Below are positions 56,165-64,000 of a DNA stretch of 64,000 nt, one piece after another; position 1 is the first letter of the stretch; each line of letters starts with the position of its first letter. The DNA is taken from the NCBI RefSeq assembly GCF_002811945.1, contig NZ_NPDX01000007.1:103901-167900 (forward strand), read 5' to 3'. This DNA is from Leptospira harrisiae (GTDB lineage: Bacteria; Spirochaetota; Leptospiria; Leptospirales; Leptospiraceae). The position numbers and the translations under genes were made by a program. The notes beneath the pieces are model-generated. The model saw nothing but the letters and a program-made list of their open reading frames with translations, did no database searches and was not told the DNA's origin.

Positions 56165-56254
56165 ATGTTTGACCAAAACGACCTATTTGCCGAATTTGAC
56201 TATAACTATGCTCACGTTTTTATCTATATCGTTTTTGGTTCTTTACGGCTTTGA
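56165..56254 (+). CDS. possible upstream leader ORF of the glycosyltransferase
   Basis: A 29-codon frame beginning MFDQNDLFAEFDYNYA starts at 56165 and ends with TGA at 56252-56254. It overlaps the first 47 bases of the next gene in another frame. A weak GGCGG lies upstream. It could be a regulatory leader, a missed N-terminus after a frameshift, or chance; the translation is compatible with a soluble peptide with a hydrophobic end. Confidence 0.3.
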   Translation: MFDQNDLFAEFDYNYAHVFIYIVFGSLRL

Positions 56255-57749
56255 TATTTTGGTTCTGTTTTACTTCGGATTACATACTTACCTCATGGTT
56301 TTTCTGTATAGCAGATACAAACAAAACTGTGCGGAGGATGAAACCAAAGTCCTTTCCTTAAAGGACAAAAACCTTCCTACGGTAACTGTCCAACTTCCTA
56401 TTTTTAATGAATTTTATGTGGTCGATCGATTGATTGAATCTGCATGTAATCTCGAATATCCTGCAAAAAAACTCCAAATCCAAGTCTTGGATGATTCCAC
56501 TGACGAAACCATCGAAAAGGTGGCAACTTTAGTTGCCCAGTACAAGAAAAAAGGAATTTGGATCGAACACGTTCATAGAACCAATCGAAAAGGCCACAAA
56601 GCAGGTGCCCTGGATGAAGGTATGGCAAAAGCAAAAGGTGACTACATTGCTATCTTTGATGCTGACTTTACGCCAGATTCCGACTTTCTCCTTCGTACAA
56701 TGGGATATTTTGAAGATAAATCCATTGGGATGGTCCAAACTCGTTGGGGCCATATCAACGAAACATATAATATTTTAACCAAAGCGCAAAGTTTTGGAAT
56801 CGATGGTCACTTTATGATCGAACAAGTCGCAAGAAACGGTGCAAGCCTTTGGATGAACTTCAATGGAACTGCCGGTATCTGGAGACGTTCTTGTATTGAA
56901 GACGCTGGTGGATGGGAACATGACACCCTCACGGAAGATTTCGATCTTTCTTATCGTGCCGAACTCAAAGGTTGGAAATTCCGTTACATCAAAGACGTGG
57001 TTTGTAAGGCAGAAATTCCTGCTACTATGAACGCTTATAAAGCACAACAATTCCGTTGGTGCAAAGGTTCCATCCAAACTGCGGTCAAACTCATTCCAAG
57101 AATTTGGAAGTCCAAAGAATCTTGGAAAATCAAAGGCGAGGCGATCACTCACTTAATCAATTATTCTGTTCACCCGCTTATGATCATCAACATCCTTCTC
57201 ACAGCTCCTCTCCTTCTTATGGAATTTTGGGCAGGGTTCAAAATGGATGACCTCCCAATGGAAATTCTTTTTGGTTCGGCGGCAGTTCTATCCATCGGAT
57301 CGATGGGTCCTGTGATTTTTTACGCCTATTCACAAAGAGAAATTCACAAAAATTGGAAATCCAAATTGGTTTATCTTCCTATTCTTGTAATGATTGGAAC
57401 AGGGATTGCTGTGATGAATACCTATGCTTGGGTCGAAGCCGTTTTTGGTGTCCAATCGGGATTCAAACGCACTCCTAAACTCCGAATTGAAAAAGAAGGA
57501 GATAGTTTACAGGACAAAATCAAATATGTGGTCCCTGTGGATTACAGAGCGTTCCTCGAATTTTTTATGGGCGCTTATTGTGTGTTCTGCATTTATTTAT
57601 CCTTCATGGTCGGAAAACCGTACATGATTGGTTTTATGGTTCTCTATTCCATCGGATTTTTCTATGTCTCTTATCTTTCTGTGGCGGAGTCGTTCTGGAA
57701 ATTCAAACCAGCGACCAAAGCAGAAAAGGAACTACGTGCCGTCGCTTAA
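56208..57749 (+). CDS. processive family 2 glycosyltransferase, cellulose-synthase-like
   Basis: A 513-residue membrane glycosyltransferase. An N-terminal helix lies at residues 5-30. The GT2 core shows LDDSTDETIEKVATL, FDADFTPDSDFLL, the acceptor base in EDFDLSYRAELKGW and the processivity motif QQFRWCKGS (QxxRW). Four or five further helices follow at about residues 320-490. This layout is that of glucosylceramide/cellulose-synthase-like polymer formers. Start: ATG 56208; an upstream TTG in frame is not supported. Polymer unknown. Confidence 0.88.
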   Translation: MLTFLSISFLVLYGFDILVLFYFGLHTYLMVFLYSRYKQNCAEDETKVLSLKDKNLPTVTVQLPIFNEFYVVDRLIESACNLEYPAKKLQIQVLDDSTDETIEKVATLVAQYKKKGIWIEHVHRTNRKGHKAGALDEGMAKAKGDYIAIFDADFTPDSDFLLRTMGYFEDKSIGMVQTRWGHINETYNILTKAQSFGIDGHFMIEQVARNGASLWMNFNGTAGIWRRSCIEDAGGWEHDTLTEDFDLSYRAELKGWKFRYIKDVVCKAEIPATMNAYKAQQFRWCKGSIQTAVKLIPRIWKSKESWKIKGEAITHLINYSVHPLMIINILLTAPLLLMEFWAGFKMDDLPMEILFGSAAVLSIGSMGPVIFYAYSQREIHKNWKSKLVYLPILVMIGTGIAVMNTYAWVEAVFGVQSGFKRTPKLRIEKEGDSLQDKIKYVVPVDYRAFLEFFMGAYCVFCIYLSFMVGKPYMIGFMVLYSIGFFYVSYLSVAESFWKFKPATKAEKELRAVA

Positions 57750-57828
57750 GGAAAGAGCGATGGTACTTACTTGACGAAACCTTTCCTTCCAAAAAGCTGT
57801 AAATTCAACCTAGGTTCAGGGGTCATCC

Positions 57829-58107
57829 ATGAGTGAAAAAGTCTACTGCGCGAACTGTTTGCATTGTGTTGTCGTTCGCCAATACGAATCGGAGCAAGAT
57901 AAATACATTCTTCGAGTCAAATGTAACAAGAAGAAATGGTCAAAACGTTCTGGTGAAGAAAAACTTTATAAATACTTTACTGTAGCTCGTCGTATGCAAA
58001 CAAACTGCGAGTATTATGAAGAAATGGGAGAGATTCTACCTTATATCAAGAACTTGAAAAAAGAACTCCCAATCAAAGACGAAATCTACATGGTGAAAGC
58101 CGTCTAA
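57829..58107 (+). CDS. small cysteine-containing protein, possible metal or iron-sulfur binder
   Basis: A 92-residue charged protein. Cysteines at 7, 10, 13, 32 and 60 (YCANCLHC, VKCNKKKW, TNCEYY) look like a metal-binding cluster. The remainder is basic and helical (KKWSKRSGEEKLYKYFTVAR, PYIKNLKKELPIKDEIYM). The family is not named here. It lies 12 bases upstream of the RnfC-like gene and may be co-transcribed with it, which supports a redox role (inference). Confidence 0.6.
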   Translation: MSEKVYCANCLHCVVVRQYESEQDKYILRVKCNKKKWSKRSGEEKLYKYFTVARRMQTNCEYYEEMGEILPYIKNLKKELPIKDEIYMVKAV

Positions 58108-58119
58108 ATCATTACCGGC

Positions 58120-59277
58120 GTGTTGTTTCCCAGGTTACCTCGCGCCTTCGCTCGCAAATTTCATAAAACTGAAAACAAAAAAGAACGGACGATTCAGGGT
58201 CAATTCCTGATCCCCGTTCCTGCGGGCAGCGTTCTCTCTGATTCCTATCCCACACGAGTGACTCATGGTCAGGTTATGCTCGCGCATAACGGAAAAAAGG
58301 TGCTTGCACCTGTCAACGGAGTCGCTAGTCTCACTCCAGACCAAAAACACTTTCAAATCAAACAAGATGGATCTTGGTCTACTACTTCACCATATCAATT
58401 CCGTCAGTTTGATTTTCCAACTCTATTGGAATCTTTTGACTTGGGTGCTTTGTATTCTTTGGATTTGATTGAAACTCCACTAAAGGATTACTTTCAAAAA
58501 TTTAAGAAAGACTCTACTTTTAAAATTGTATTATCACCATTTTGCAGATACCAACATCTAAACTTTGAAGAAATGATTCTTCGAGATATGAAGGATGCTT
58601 ATCTAGCATTCAATGAACTTCTCAAACAAATTTTTCCAAAGGCAGTAGTCTCTAATTTTTTTGAACTACCAACGTTGGATTTTGAACATCCGAATGGAAT
58701 TCCTGAGTTTTTTCTCCACAAACAATTTCACGAACCTGTGGACAAAACTAGAAAATCACTAATCAATCATGAAGTATTATTTTTAGGTGCTGAATCGATA
58801 TTTCATATCTTAAGAATGTTATATTATAATGAACCTTTTACGAAACGACATTTAGCAGTTTTTTTAGTAGATCGTAAAGGAAGAATGGATTTGGAACCTC
58901 GCCAGTTTTTTTTAACGAATGGTCAATCGTTGGCGTTCATTCCAGCCAATTTAGACAAACGATATAAAATTGCATCATTCCAAACCGTGTTTGAAGAAGT
59001 AAAACCAATGGACGTTGCTTCGTTAGGTTATTTTAATATTTATGAACAATACTCCATCACACTTTATGAAAAACTTCCTGCATCCAGAAAAGAATTCAGT
59101 TGTATTGATTGTATGGAATGTAATAACTACTGCCCAACCAATGCAAATCCTGTGCAACTGATCAAAGGGAAAACTGAAGAATTCGAAAAGAGCCAATGTA
59201 TATCCTGCGGAATTTGTACAGTTTACTGTCCATCAGGCATTGATATTCGGAAACGTATTGAAGGAGTTTTGGTTTAG
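58120..59277 (+). CDS. RnfC-like iron-sulfur protein
   Basis: A 385-residue protein. The C-terminus has two 4Fe-4S motifs: CIDCMECNNYCP (Cys328, 331, 334, 338) and CISCGICTVYCP (Cys360, 363, 366, 370). The N-terminal part (PTRVTHGQVMLAHNGKKVLA, APVNGVASLTPDQKHF) resembles the RnfC amino end. The NADH/FMN segment of RnfC is poorly matched. Start: GTG at 58120, 12 bases after the small Cys protein. RnfC normally takes electrons from NADH for the Rnf ion-pumping complex; the other subunits except a possible RnfD are missing here. Confidence 0.75.
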   Translation: MLFPRLPRAFARKFHKTENKKERTIQGQFLIPVPAGSVLSDSYPTRVTHGQVMLAHNGKKVLAPVNGVASLTPDQKHFQIKQDGSWSTTSPYQFRQFDFPTLLESFDLGALYSLDLIETPLKDYFQKFKKDSTFKIVLSPFCRYQHLNFEEMILRDMKDAYLAFNELLKQIFPKAVVSNFFELPTLDFEHPNGIPEFFLHKQFHEPVDKTRKSLINHEVLFLGAESIFHILRMLYYNEPFTKRHLAVFLVDRKGRMDLEPRQFFLTNGQSLAFIPANLDKRYKIASFQTVFEEVKPMDVASLGYFNIYEQYSITLYEKLPASRKEFSCIDCMECNNYCPTNANPVQLIKGKTEEFEKSQCISCGICTVYCPSGIDIRKRIEGVLV

Positions 59278-59294
59278 CGACCGACCATTATTAT

Positions 59295-60185
59295 ATGTTA
59301 AAGAATCTTTATATTCTTTCTGAAAATAGTTGGGGTGTGAAATCTTCAGAAGTATTTGCCGATTTTTTTTATTTTTTAACTTTGATTGGGTTTTTAGGGT
59401 ATTCGTTGGCCCATGTTTTACCGATTCCAATTTTGCCGATCGCAATAGCATCAATTATCACTTTAGTTTATTTTGGATTTTGTATTCGAGCCAACCAGTC
59501 CCCTTATTGGTTGGGTTTACTGTCACAGTTACTTATTGTTTTTTTGATTTTACCTACTACGTGGTTACATCCTATTTTAATACCGGTTGCTTATCTTTTC
59601 GCAGTGGTTGTGCATTATTTTTTGATTCAACAATATTCTTTGCGAGTGCCTCTCTTTAGTTTGGTGTTTCTTTTCGTATTAATTTGGGATACAGTATTTT
59701 CATTGTTAGGATATTCCTTTCGAACCCCAGTGGAGTTTGTCCCTTGGGTTGGGATTTCCTTTGAAAATTCTATTTTACCTCTCACACGTCCTTGGTTTTC
59801 AAATGTTCCCATTCGACTCACTGATTATTTGTCTTTTGTGGATTGTCTTGGGATTTATGTTTTAGTTGGAATTGCTTGGGTATCTTTTCGAAGAACCGTT
59901 TTACTTGGGTTTTTCCTCTGTTGGCTTATTTTGTTTTCCATCTGGGGAATTGGTTCCGGCCAATTAGGATTGAACTGGATTCTTTCCTATTCAGCTCTTG
60001 CTTTCTTTTTACATGTAGGCCCAGGAAGGAATTTTTATGGATCCTATTATGTTTCTTTGCTGGGTTTTGTCATTTTACTTCCCATTGCGTTTTTTGTAGG
60101 TAAAATGGGTGCGAGTGCAGTTTCCGTATTGGTTGTTTTTTTTCTTTTAGAAGGTCTCTTAGTTAGGGTTTTTCTTGGAAAATAA
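59295..60185 (+). CDS. membrane protein, RnfD/NqrB-like
   Basis: A 296-residue protein with about nine hydrophobic segments. The topology and the SALAFFLHVGPGRNFYGSYY segment near the end recall RnfD/NqrB, including a helix-turn after the site where RnfD carries covalent FMN. The FMN-carrying Thr-motif of those proteins is not visible. It follows the RnfC-like gene by 17 bases. The assignment is mainly from its position and shape. Confidence 0.5.
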   Translation: MLKNLYILSENSWGVKSSEVFADFFYFLTLIGFLGYSLAHVLPIPILPIAIASIITLVYFGFCIRANQSPYWLGLLSQLLIVFLILPTTWLHPILIPVAYLFAVVVHYFLIQQYSLRVPLFSLVFLFVLIWDTVFSLLGYSFRTPVEFVPWVGISFENSILPLTRPWFSNVPIRLTDYLSFVDCLGIYVLVGIAWVSFRRTVLLGFFLCWLILFSIWGIGSGQLGLNWILSYSALAFFLHVGPGRNFYGSYYVSLLGFVILLPIAFFVGKMGASAVSVLVVFFLLEGLLVRVFLGK

Positions 60186-60220
60186 GTCTATCTTGAAAAG
60201 GTGGGAGTAAGTTATACCAT

Positions 60221-60682
60221 ATGAATCAACTTCTGGAGATTCTGGACCCTAAAAATATCATTTTCGATTTTAAAGCAACCACGAAAGAGGATGCCATTCG
60301 TAAGATGATTTCGCATATGGTCGCCACACAATCGTTAGATCCTATCCACGAAGAAGAGACTGTTTCTTCTTTAATGAACAGAGAAAAATCAATGTCGACT
60401 GGAATTGGGAGTGGGGTTGCCATTCCCCATTGTTCGGTGCACTATGTAAATGAATTGAAATGTGCAATGGCAATTGCACCACAAGGAATTGACTTTGATG
60501 CACTTGATCATGGTTTAGTTCAAATTTTTATCATGCTGATAGTTCCGAAAAACAAATTCCAGGATCATATCAAAACACTTGCATTGATTGCAAAAACTCT
60601 AAATATCCCCGAAGAAAGAGAAAAACTCATCAAAGCCAAAAATTTCGAAGAAATCCAAAAGGCATTCCTTTCGAAAAGTTAA
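60221..60682 (+). CDS. ptsN: PTS EIIA(Ntr)-like protein
   Basis: A 153-residue phosphocarrier of the nitrogen PTS. The phosphorylation histidine lies in GSGVAIPHCSVHYV. The remaining pattern (IIFDFKATTKEDAIRKMISHM, DHIKTLALIAKTLNIPEERE) is normal. It regulates potassium, nitrogen or cell-envelope processes in other bacteria through phosphorylation state (family knowledge). No Hpr or EI gene is in the window. It lies upstream of the Dpp-type permeases. Confidence 0.85.
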   Translation: MNQLLEILDPKNIIFDFKATTKEDAIRKMISHMVATQSLDPIHEEETVSSLMNREKSMSTGIGSGVAIPHCSVHYVNELKCAMAIAPQGIDFDALDHGLVQIFIMLIVPKNKFQDHIKTLALIAKTLNIPEEREKLIKAKNFEEIQKAFLSKS

Positions 60683-60686
60683 TCCA

Positions 60687-61568
60687 GTGAAGTCGGAACT
60701 ATTCCGTTTTCTGTATTTTTTACTGCTGTTATCCTGTATCAGTAGTTTTGTATCTGAGTTTCATACAAAAGATAAATCTTATCTTTATGCAGATGTTGGG
60801 ATCTCAGAAGTTCAAAACAAGGAAGCAGATTTTTTATCTTCCTATTTTCAGTTTTGGAAATCATTGGTGTTTGAATCTGGTGGAAAAACGGAAAATGGCG
60901 AAACTGTATATTCGCATATTCTAACTCGTTTTCTTCCAACCTTACATTTAGCATTATTTAGTATTCTTTTTGGTTCCATTTTTGCATTTGCGCTTTCTCT
61001 TGGCGTTACTTATTTTCGTTCAAAAGTTTTGTATGATATGGTTTCGTTTAGTTCTAATTTGATTTTGTCTACTCCAGTCTTTATAGTTGCTATTCTACTT
61101 TTGATTTTATTTTTTTATCGATTGGAATGGTTCCCTCCAGGTGGTTACGAATCGGGGAACACATATTATGTTGTTTTGCCGGGGATTACGTTGGGTTCGC
61201 GAGTATACGCTCGAATGTCATTGTATTTATTGCCAGAAATTCACAAGGAAGCAGAATCGAAGTATGTTCAGTTATTAAAAACTAGATCCTATCCTTGGAG
61301 TCATATAGTCGGAAAAGAAATTTTTTTAAAAGTCTTACCGATTGCTCTGATTCTTTTGATTTTGGACTTTGGATCCTTGTTGTCAGGAGCTATGGTAGTA
61401 GAGGAAATTTTCTTTTACCCAGGAATCGGAAAGTCTCTATATTATTCTATTAAATCGATGGACACACGATTACTTGCAACATTACTAATGTATTCTGGTA
61501 TATTGTTCTATATTTTGAATCGTATTGGATTTTATCTTCAGAGATTTTTTTCTGGAGGCTTGTTATAG
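60687..61568 (+). CDS. ABC permease, DppB/OppB-like
   Basis: A 293-residue inner-membrane permease of the peptide/nickel family with six helices. The EAA-type loop is in ESKYVQLLKTRSYPWSHIVGKE and the LILDFGSLLSGAMVVEEIFF. The start is GTG at 60687, 4 bases after the PtsN stop. Its stop overlaps the next permease's start by one base. The substrate-binding protein and ATPases are not in this window. Confidence 0.85.
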   Translation: MKSELFRFLYFLLLLSCISSFVSEFHTKDKSYLYADVGISEVQNKEADFLSSYFQFWKSLVFESGGKTENGETVYSHILTRFLPTLHLALFSILFGSIFAFALSLGVTYFRSKVLYDMVSFSSNLILSTPVFIVAILLLILFFYRLEWFPPGGYESGNTYYVVLPGITLGSRVYARMSLYLLPEIHKEAESKYVQLLKTRSYPWSHIVGKEIFLKVLPIALILLILDFGSLLSGAMVVEEIFFYPGIGKSLYYSIKSMDTRLLATLLMYSGILFYILNRIGFYLQRFFSGGLL

Positions 61569-62344
61569 TGAGTCATTTACTTACCATTGTTAGATTTTTA
61601 TTTTTTGGATTAGTTACAGCGGGTGTTTTGTTTTTGCCAAAACCCACAAATGTAGATTTAGTAAACAATAACTTGCCGATTTTTTCTCCTGGTTTTTTTG
61701 CGGGTACAGATCGACTGGGTCGTGACAATCTTGCGTTATTCTGTTATGGATCTTTATCAACGATCATACTTGTGATTCCTGCGCGCATTTTTACTATTTT
61801 TGTTTCGTTTCTTTTGTCTTCATTTGCACTCTTTTTCCCTAAAAAAACGGACTTTGTACTTTCTGGAATTGTTTCTGTTTCTTTAGCTATTCCATCTTTG
61901 TTGTCGGCTCTTATCGTGATCAGTTTGTTGCCAAACAGTCCTTTTACAATTTTTATTGCGATTTTGGTTTCCGATTGGGCATTGTCTTATGAAACATTGA
62001 CTGCTAAAATTCGTGAGATCAAACAAAGCTCTTATCTTTCGGCATCCCTTTGTATGGGAGCAAAATCCTATCACTTAGTTCTTTTGCATTATTTGCCTGC
62101 CCTTCGCGATATTTTTGGTTTTTTGTTTTTTTCTGGATTGCCGGCAGTAGTGATGACTACAGCCCTGTTTTCCTATCTGGGAATCCAAACTTCGCTTGGT
62201 GATACGGGGCCAGGGCTTGGAGAACAAATCGCATTTTCTAAAGATTATTTTGATAAGTCACCAGTTTCCGTTTTGCTTCCGATCGTTGCCATTTTAACTT
62301 TGGTGTATTCTTTGGGATCTAACCTAAAAAAGAATGAAACATAA
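61568..62344 (+). CDS. ABC permease, DppC/OppC-like
   Basis: A 258-residue permease. The pattern FFAGTDRLGRDNLALFCYG is the DppC N-terminal signature. The EAA loop is SSYLSASLCMGAKSYHLVLL. The GTG at 61568 overlaps the first permease stop. The stop overlaps the PEGA gene by 11 bases. Probably one transport system with the DppB-like gene. Confidence 0.85.
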   Translation: MSHLLTIVRFLFFGLVTAGVLFLPKPTNVDLVNNNLPIFSPGFFAGTDRLGRDNLALFCYGSLSTIILVIPARIFTIFVSFLLSSFALFFPKKTDFVLSGIVSVSLAIPSLLSALIVISLLPNSPFTIFIAILVSDWALSYETLTAKIREIKQSSYLSASLCMGAKSYHLVLLHYLPALRDIFGFLFFSGLPAVVMTTALFSYLGIQTSLGDTGPGLGEQIAFSKDYFDKSPVSVLLPIVAILTLVYSLGSNLKKNET

Positions 62345-63977
62345 AATTTCCGCATCATTCATTATCCTCTGCCTTGTATTCAATACACTGCCTTTATTTT
62401 CTATTGATGATTATTACAATTTTCCCAAACAAAGTTACAAGGGAAGTGTGACTTATGAGTCTTCTCGTAATTTATGTTTGTTTTCTTTTGTTGCAGTCAC
62501 ACCAGATCCAACGAAAGAATATTTAGTTAAAGGAATTCCTTCGGTATTACTTTCAGACTTAAGAAGTTTAGAATATACTTATGTGGAATATCCCAAACCA
62601 AACGTAGTATATCATTCTTTTGGCGATTCACCGGATAAAACTTTGCAAGAGAAAGTTGATGCAGAGTCTTTGAACGTAAAACGGAAAAAGAGAGAAATCA
62701 ACGATGAAAAAGATTTGGATGATCTACGTTCTGGTAAAAAACAATTGGCTCCCGAAAAAGATCCTCGTTATGTAAAAGTTACAATTAAACAACTTCTTGA
62801 TAGGAAGGCCCCTACACCGGATGAATCATTTGGTTTGGCTTCTAAATTAAATTGTGACTATATTATTACAGGTAGTTATGAAGTGCGTGAAAATGAACTT
62901 TTTACAAAAGTATTTTTATTTGATGATTTTGAAGGAAAAACAATTCCTTTTGAACACAAAACATCTGTAATTCGTGCTTACCAGGAAATGGGGCCACTCG
63001 GAGAATCCATTCGTGAAAAGTTGCAAGGAAAGGATACAACTACCGTTTCCGTTTCAACGGAAGGAGAAGAGGGTGCCCTTGTTTATTTAGATGGTATATA
63101 TTTGGGAAAAACGCCGTTAATTGGTAAAAAGTTTCCAGTTGGCAAAAGATCCTTATTTATCTTTAAAGAAGGCTTTCATCCTCACAAACAAGATATCCAG
63201 CTAGATAAAGGGAAACCGTTTCAATTCGATGCCAAACTTTCTCTCAAACTTAGTAACTCATATATTTCTGTTCATTCAAATGTCGAAGCTGATGTTTATT
63301 TAGGAATTCAATATTTGGGAAAAACGCCGTTAGAACGTATCGCCATTCCTTCTGGTATGAATCGATTGCGGGTATCCAAAGAAGGCCATATTGATTATTT
63401 TCGTGGTATTGATGCACATGATAACGAGGAAGTCGTGGTTGATGCGGTGATGCGAGAGGGAAAAACTGATGTCTATTATAAGAATAAACAAAATGTTTTT
63501 TTAGATCATACGTATAAGGATTTTGCCACCTATTCTTTGTATGGTTCTCTTTTGTTTTATGCAAGTTATGTATATTTGAATTATGCATCTAGGCAGGCCT
63601 ATTCGGCTGCAAGATCACAAGTAACTCTTGTTAATGCTAGCGCAATTTCTTCTTTTTATCAAAATAATCCCAATGAATTTTTCTTTTGGTATAGTGTGCA
63701 AAATCATGTAATTGATGATGCAGAATCAAAGGCTAGGAGTTTGAAACGTGCTGCGGGAACCTTGCCAATGGAAAACCGCAAAGATCGTCAATTGGTAGCA
63801 GGTCCCATGGTGATTTTGATGGGACTCATGCTCGTATCTGCAGCTACGTTTTATATCCTTGGGCTTGATGAAGAGACCTTAGAGTTTGGATATTTGCCTT
63901 TGAATCCGTCTACAGTTAGTTATGGCCAGAATTCACGCGAAGGCTATGGTTATCTGCAGTTTAACGTACGGTATTAG
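62334..63977 (+). CDS. exported PEGA-domain protein
   Basis: A 547-residue exported protein with an N-terminal signal peptide (residues 1-23). Residues 30-230 resemble a TolB/CsgG-like periplasmic domain. Then follow two PEGA repeats (about 245-305 and 315-370). Each has the motif YLGKTPL. The C-terminus has two hydrophobic segments (LLFYASYVYLNYASRQAY, GPMVILMGLMLVSAATFYIL), so it is membrane-bound. The ATG at 62334 overlaps the DppC-like gene by 11 bases. PEGA domains are thought to bind surface or peptidoglycan components. Confidence 0.75.
   Translation: MKHKISASFIILCLVFNTLPLFSIDDYYNFPKQSYKGSVTYESSRNLCLFSFVAVTPDPTKEYLVKGIPSVLLSDLRSLEYTYVEYPKPNVVYHSFGDSPDKTLQEKVDAESLNVKRKKREINDEKDLDDLRSGKKQLAPEKDPRYVKVTIKQLLDRKAPTPDESFGLASKLNCDYIITGSYEVRENELFTKVFLFDDFEGKTIPFEHKTSVIRAYQEMGPLGESIREKLQGKDTTTVSVSTEGEEGALVYLDGIYLGKTPLIGKKFPVGKRSLFIFKEGFHPHKQDIQLDKGKPFQFDAKLSLKLSNSYISVHSNVEADVYLGIQYLGKTPLERIAIPSGMNRLRVSKEGHIDYFRGIDAHDNEEVVVDAVMREGKTDVYYKNKQNVFLDHTYKDFATYSLYGSLLFYASYVYLNYASRQAYSAARSQVTLVNASAISSFYQNNPNEFFFWYSVQNHVIDDAESKARSLKRAAGTLPMENRKDRQLVAGPMVILMGLMLVSAATFYILGLDEETLEFGYLPLNPSTVSYGQNSREGYGYLQFNVRY
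63098..63332 (+). repeat. 22-bp identical direct repeat inside the PEGA gene
   Basis: The sequence beginning ATATTTGGGAAAAACGCC occurs at 63098-63119 and 63311-63332, identical over 22 bases and 213 bp (71 codons) apart, in frame. It encodes the same LGKTPL turn of the two PEGA repeats. Confidence 0.85.
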
Positions 63978-63985
63978 AAAGTAGA

Positions 63986-64000
63986 TTTCCCCGCCCTAAT
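63986..64000 (-). repeat. GC-rich dispersed hairpin repeat, copy 3, cut by the window end
   Basis: CCCCGCCC (63989-63996) followed by TAAT is the reverse complement of the right end of copy 2 (TAGGGCGGGG and flanking ATCTA). The rest lies beyond the window. It follows the PEGA stop by a few bases. Confidence 0.6.

Noticed and set aside
1..64000. CRISPR arrays, insertion sequences, prophage, tRNA or rRNA genes
   Set aside because: None was found when reading both strands; no regularly spaced repeats, transposase, integrase or cloverleaf signal was seen.

Overview
The window looks like an ordinary chromosomal stretch of a Leptospira, probably one of the saprophytic lineages (inference). The reasons are an AT-rich base composition, many short lipoproteins with spirochaete-type lipoboxes that are poorly conserved outside the genus, an LIC_13355-type lipoprotein, a SecA without the C-terminal zinc motif, several GAF, PAS, GGDEF and cyclase signalling proteins, and the absence of any insertion sequence, prophage, tRNA, rRNA or CRISPR array. 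About 58 protein-coding genes fill the window. The longest gene-free interval is about 356 bp (43034-43389) and it holds a cobalamin riboswitch. || Layout. 1-9.5 kb: a 5'-truncated class III cyclase, a GT2 glycosyltransferase, an exported protein, a rhomboid-fold membrane protein coupled to an Imm-5-like protein, a sodium:solute symporter, a two-gene operon (LLM flavin monooxygenase plus aldo/keto reductase) and a GAF protein. 9.5-15.2 kb: DUF4180, an ArsR/SRPBCC pair with its operator on the start codon, a membrane-anchored acyl-carrier-like protein lacking the carrier serine, a decayed YiiX-type pseudogene, an SDR, a lipoprotein hydrolase and an acyl-CoA dehydrogenase. 15.2-23.1 kb: an acetyltransferase, a YHYH / MORN-like / SCO operon (possibly copper or cytochrome oxidase related), a multi-PAS protein with an H-box but no ATPase, a GAF-GGDEF diguanylate cyclase and an Old Yellow Enzyme. 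23.1-25.6 kb: a compact arsenic operon (arsR, arsC, a DUF6428 protein with a Cys-rich tail, ACR3) with a clear operator. 25.6-36.7 kb: envelope and house-keeping genes, a 1243-residue modular lipoprotein with a YfaP-like end, an HATPase-HDOD fusion overlapping an ABC ATPase, and a DUF115 protein whose true start is probably a rare ATT codon. 36.7-41.4 kb: an acidic-tail protein, a thioredoxin-like lipoprotein, a glutamine amidotransferase and secA. 41.5-44.5 kb: a cobalamin riboswitch in front of two surface-type lipoproteins, behind a di-heme peroxidase-like gene. 44.6-52 kb: a chemoreceptor, lipoproteins, a BBP2-type porin, and a Fur / CCA transferase / RNase HI cluster. 52-64 kb: an RlmK-like methyltransferase, a MotA-type stator coupled to a large membrane-TPR protein, a processive GT2, an RnfC/RnfD-like pair, a PtsN-like protein, two Dpp-type permeases and a PEGA protein. 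|| Items most worth following are the B12-riboswitch lipoprotein pair, the G+C-rich intergenic hairpin repeat present two and a half times, the two ArsR operators lying on or just before start codons, the RnfC/RnfD-like pair, the rhomboid pseudoprotease with a zinc ribbon, the serine-less carrier-like protein, and the probable ATT start.
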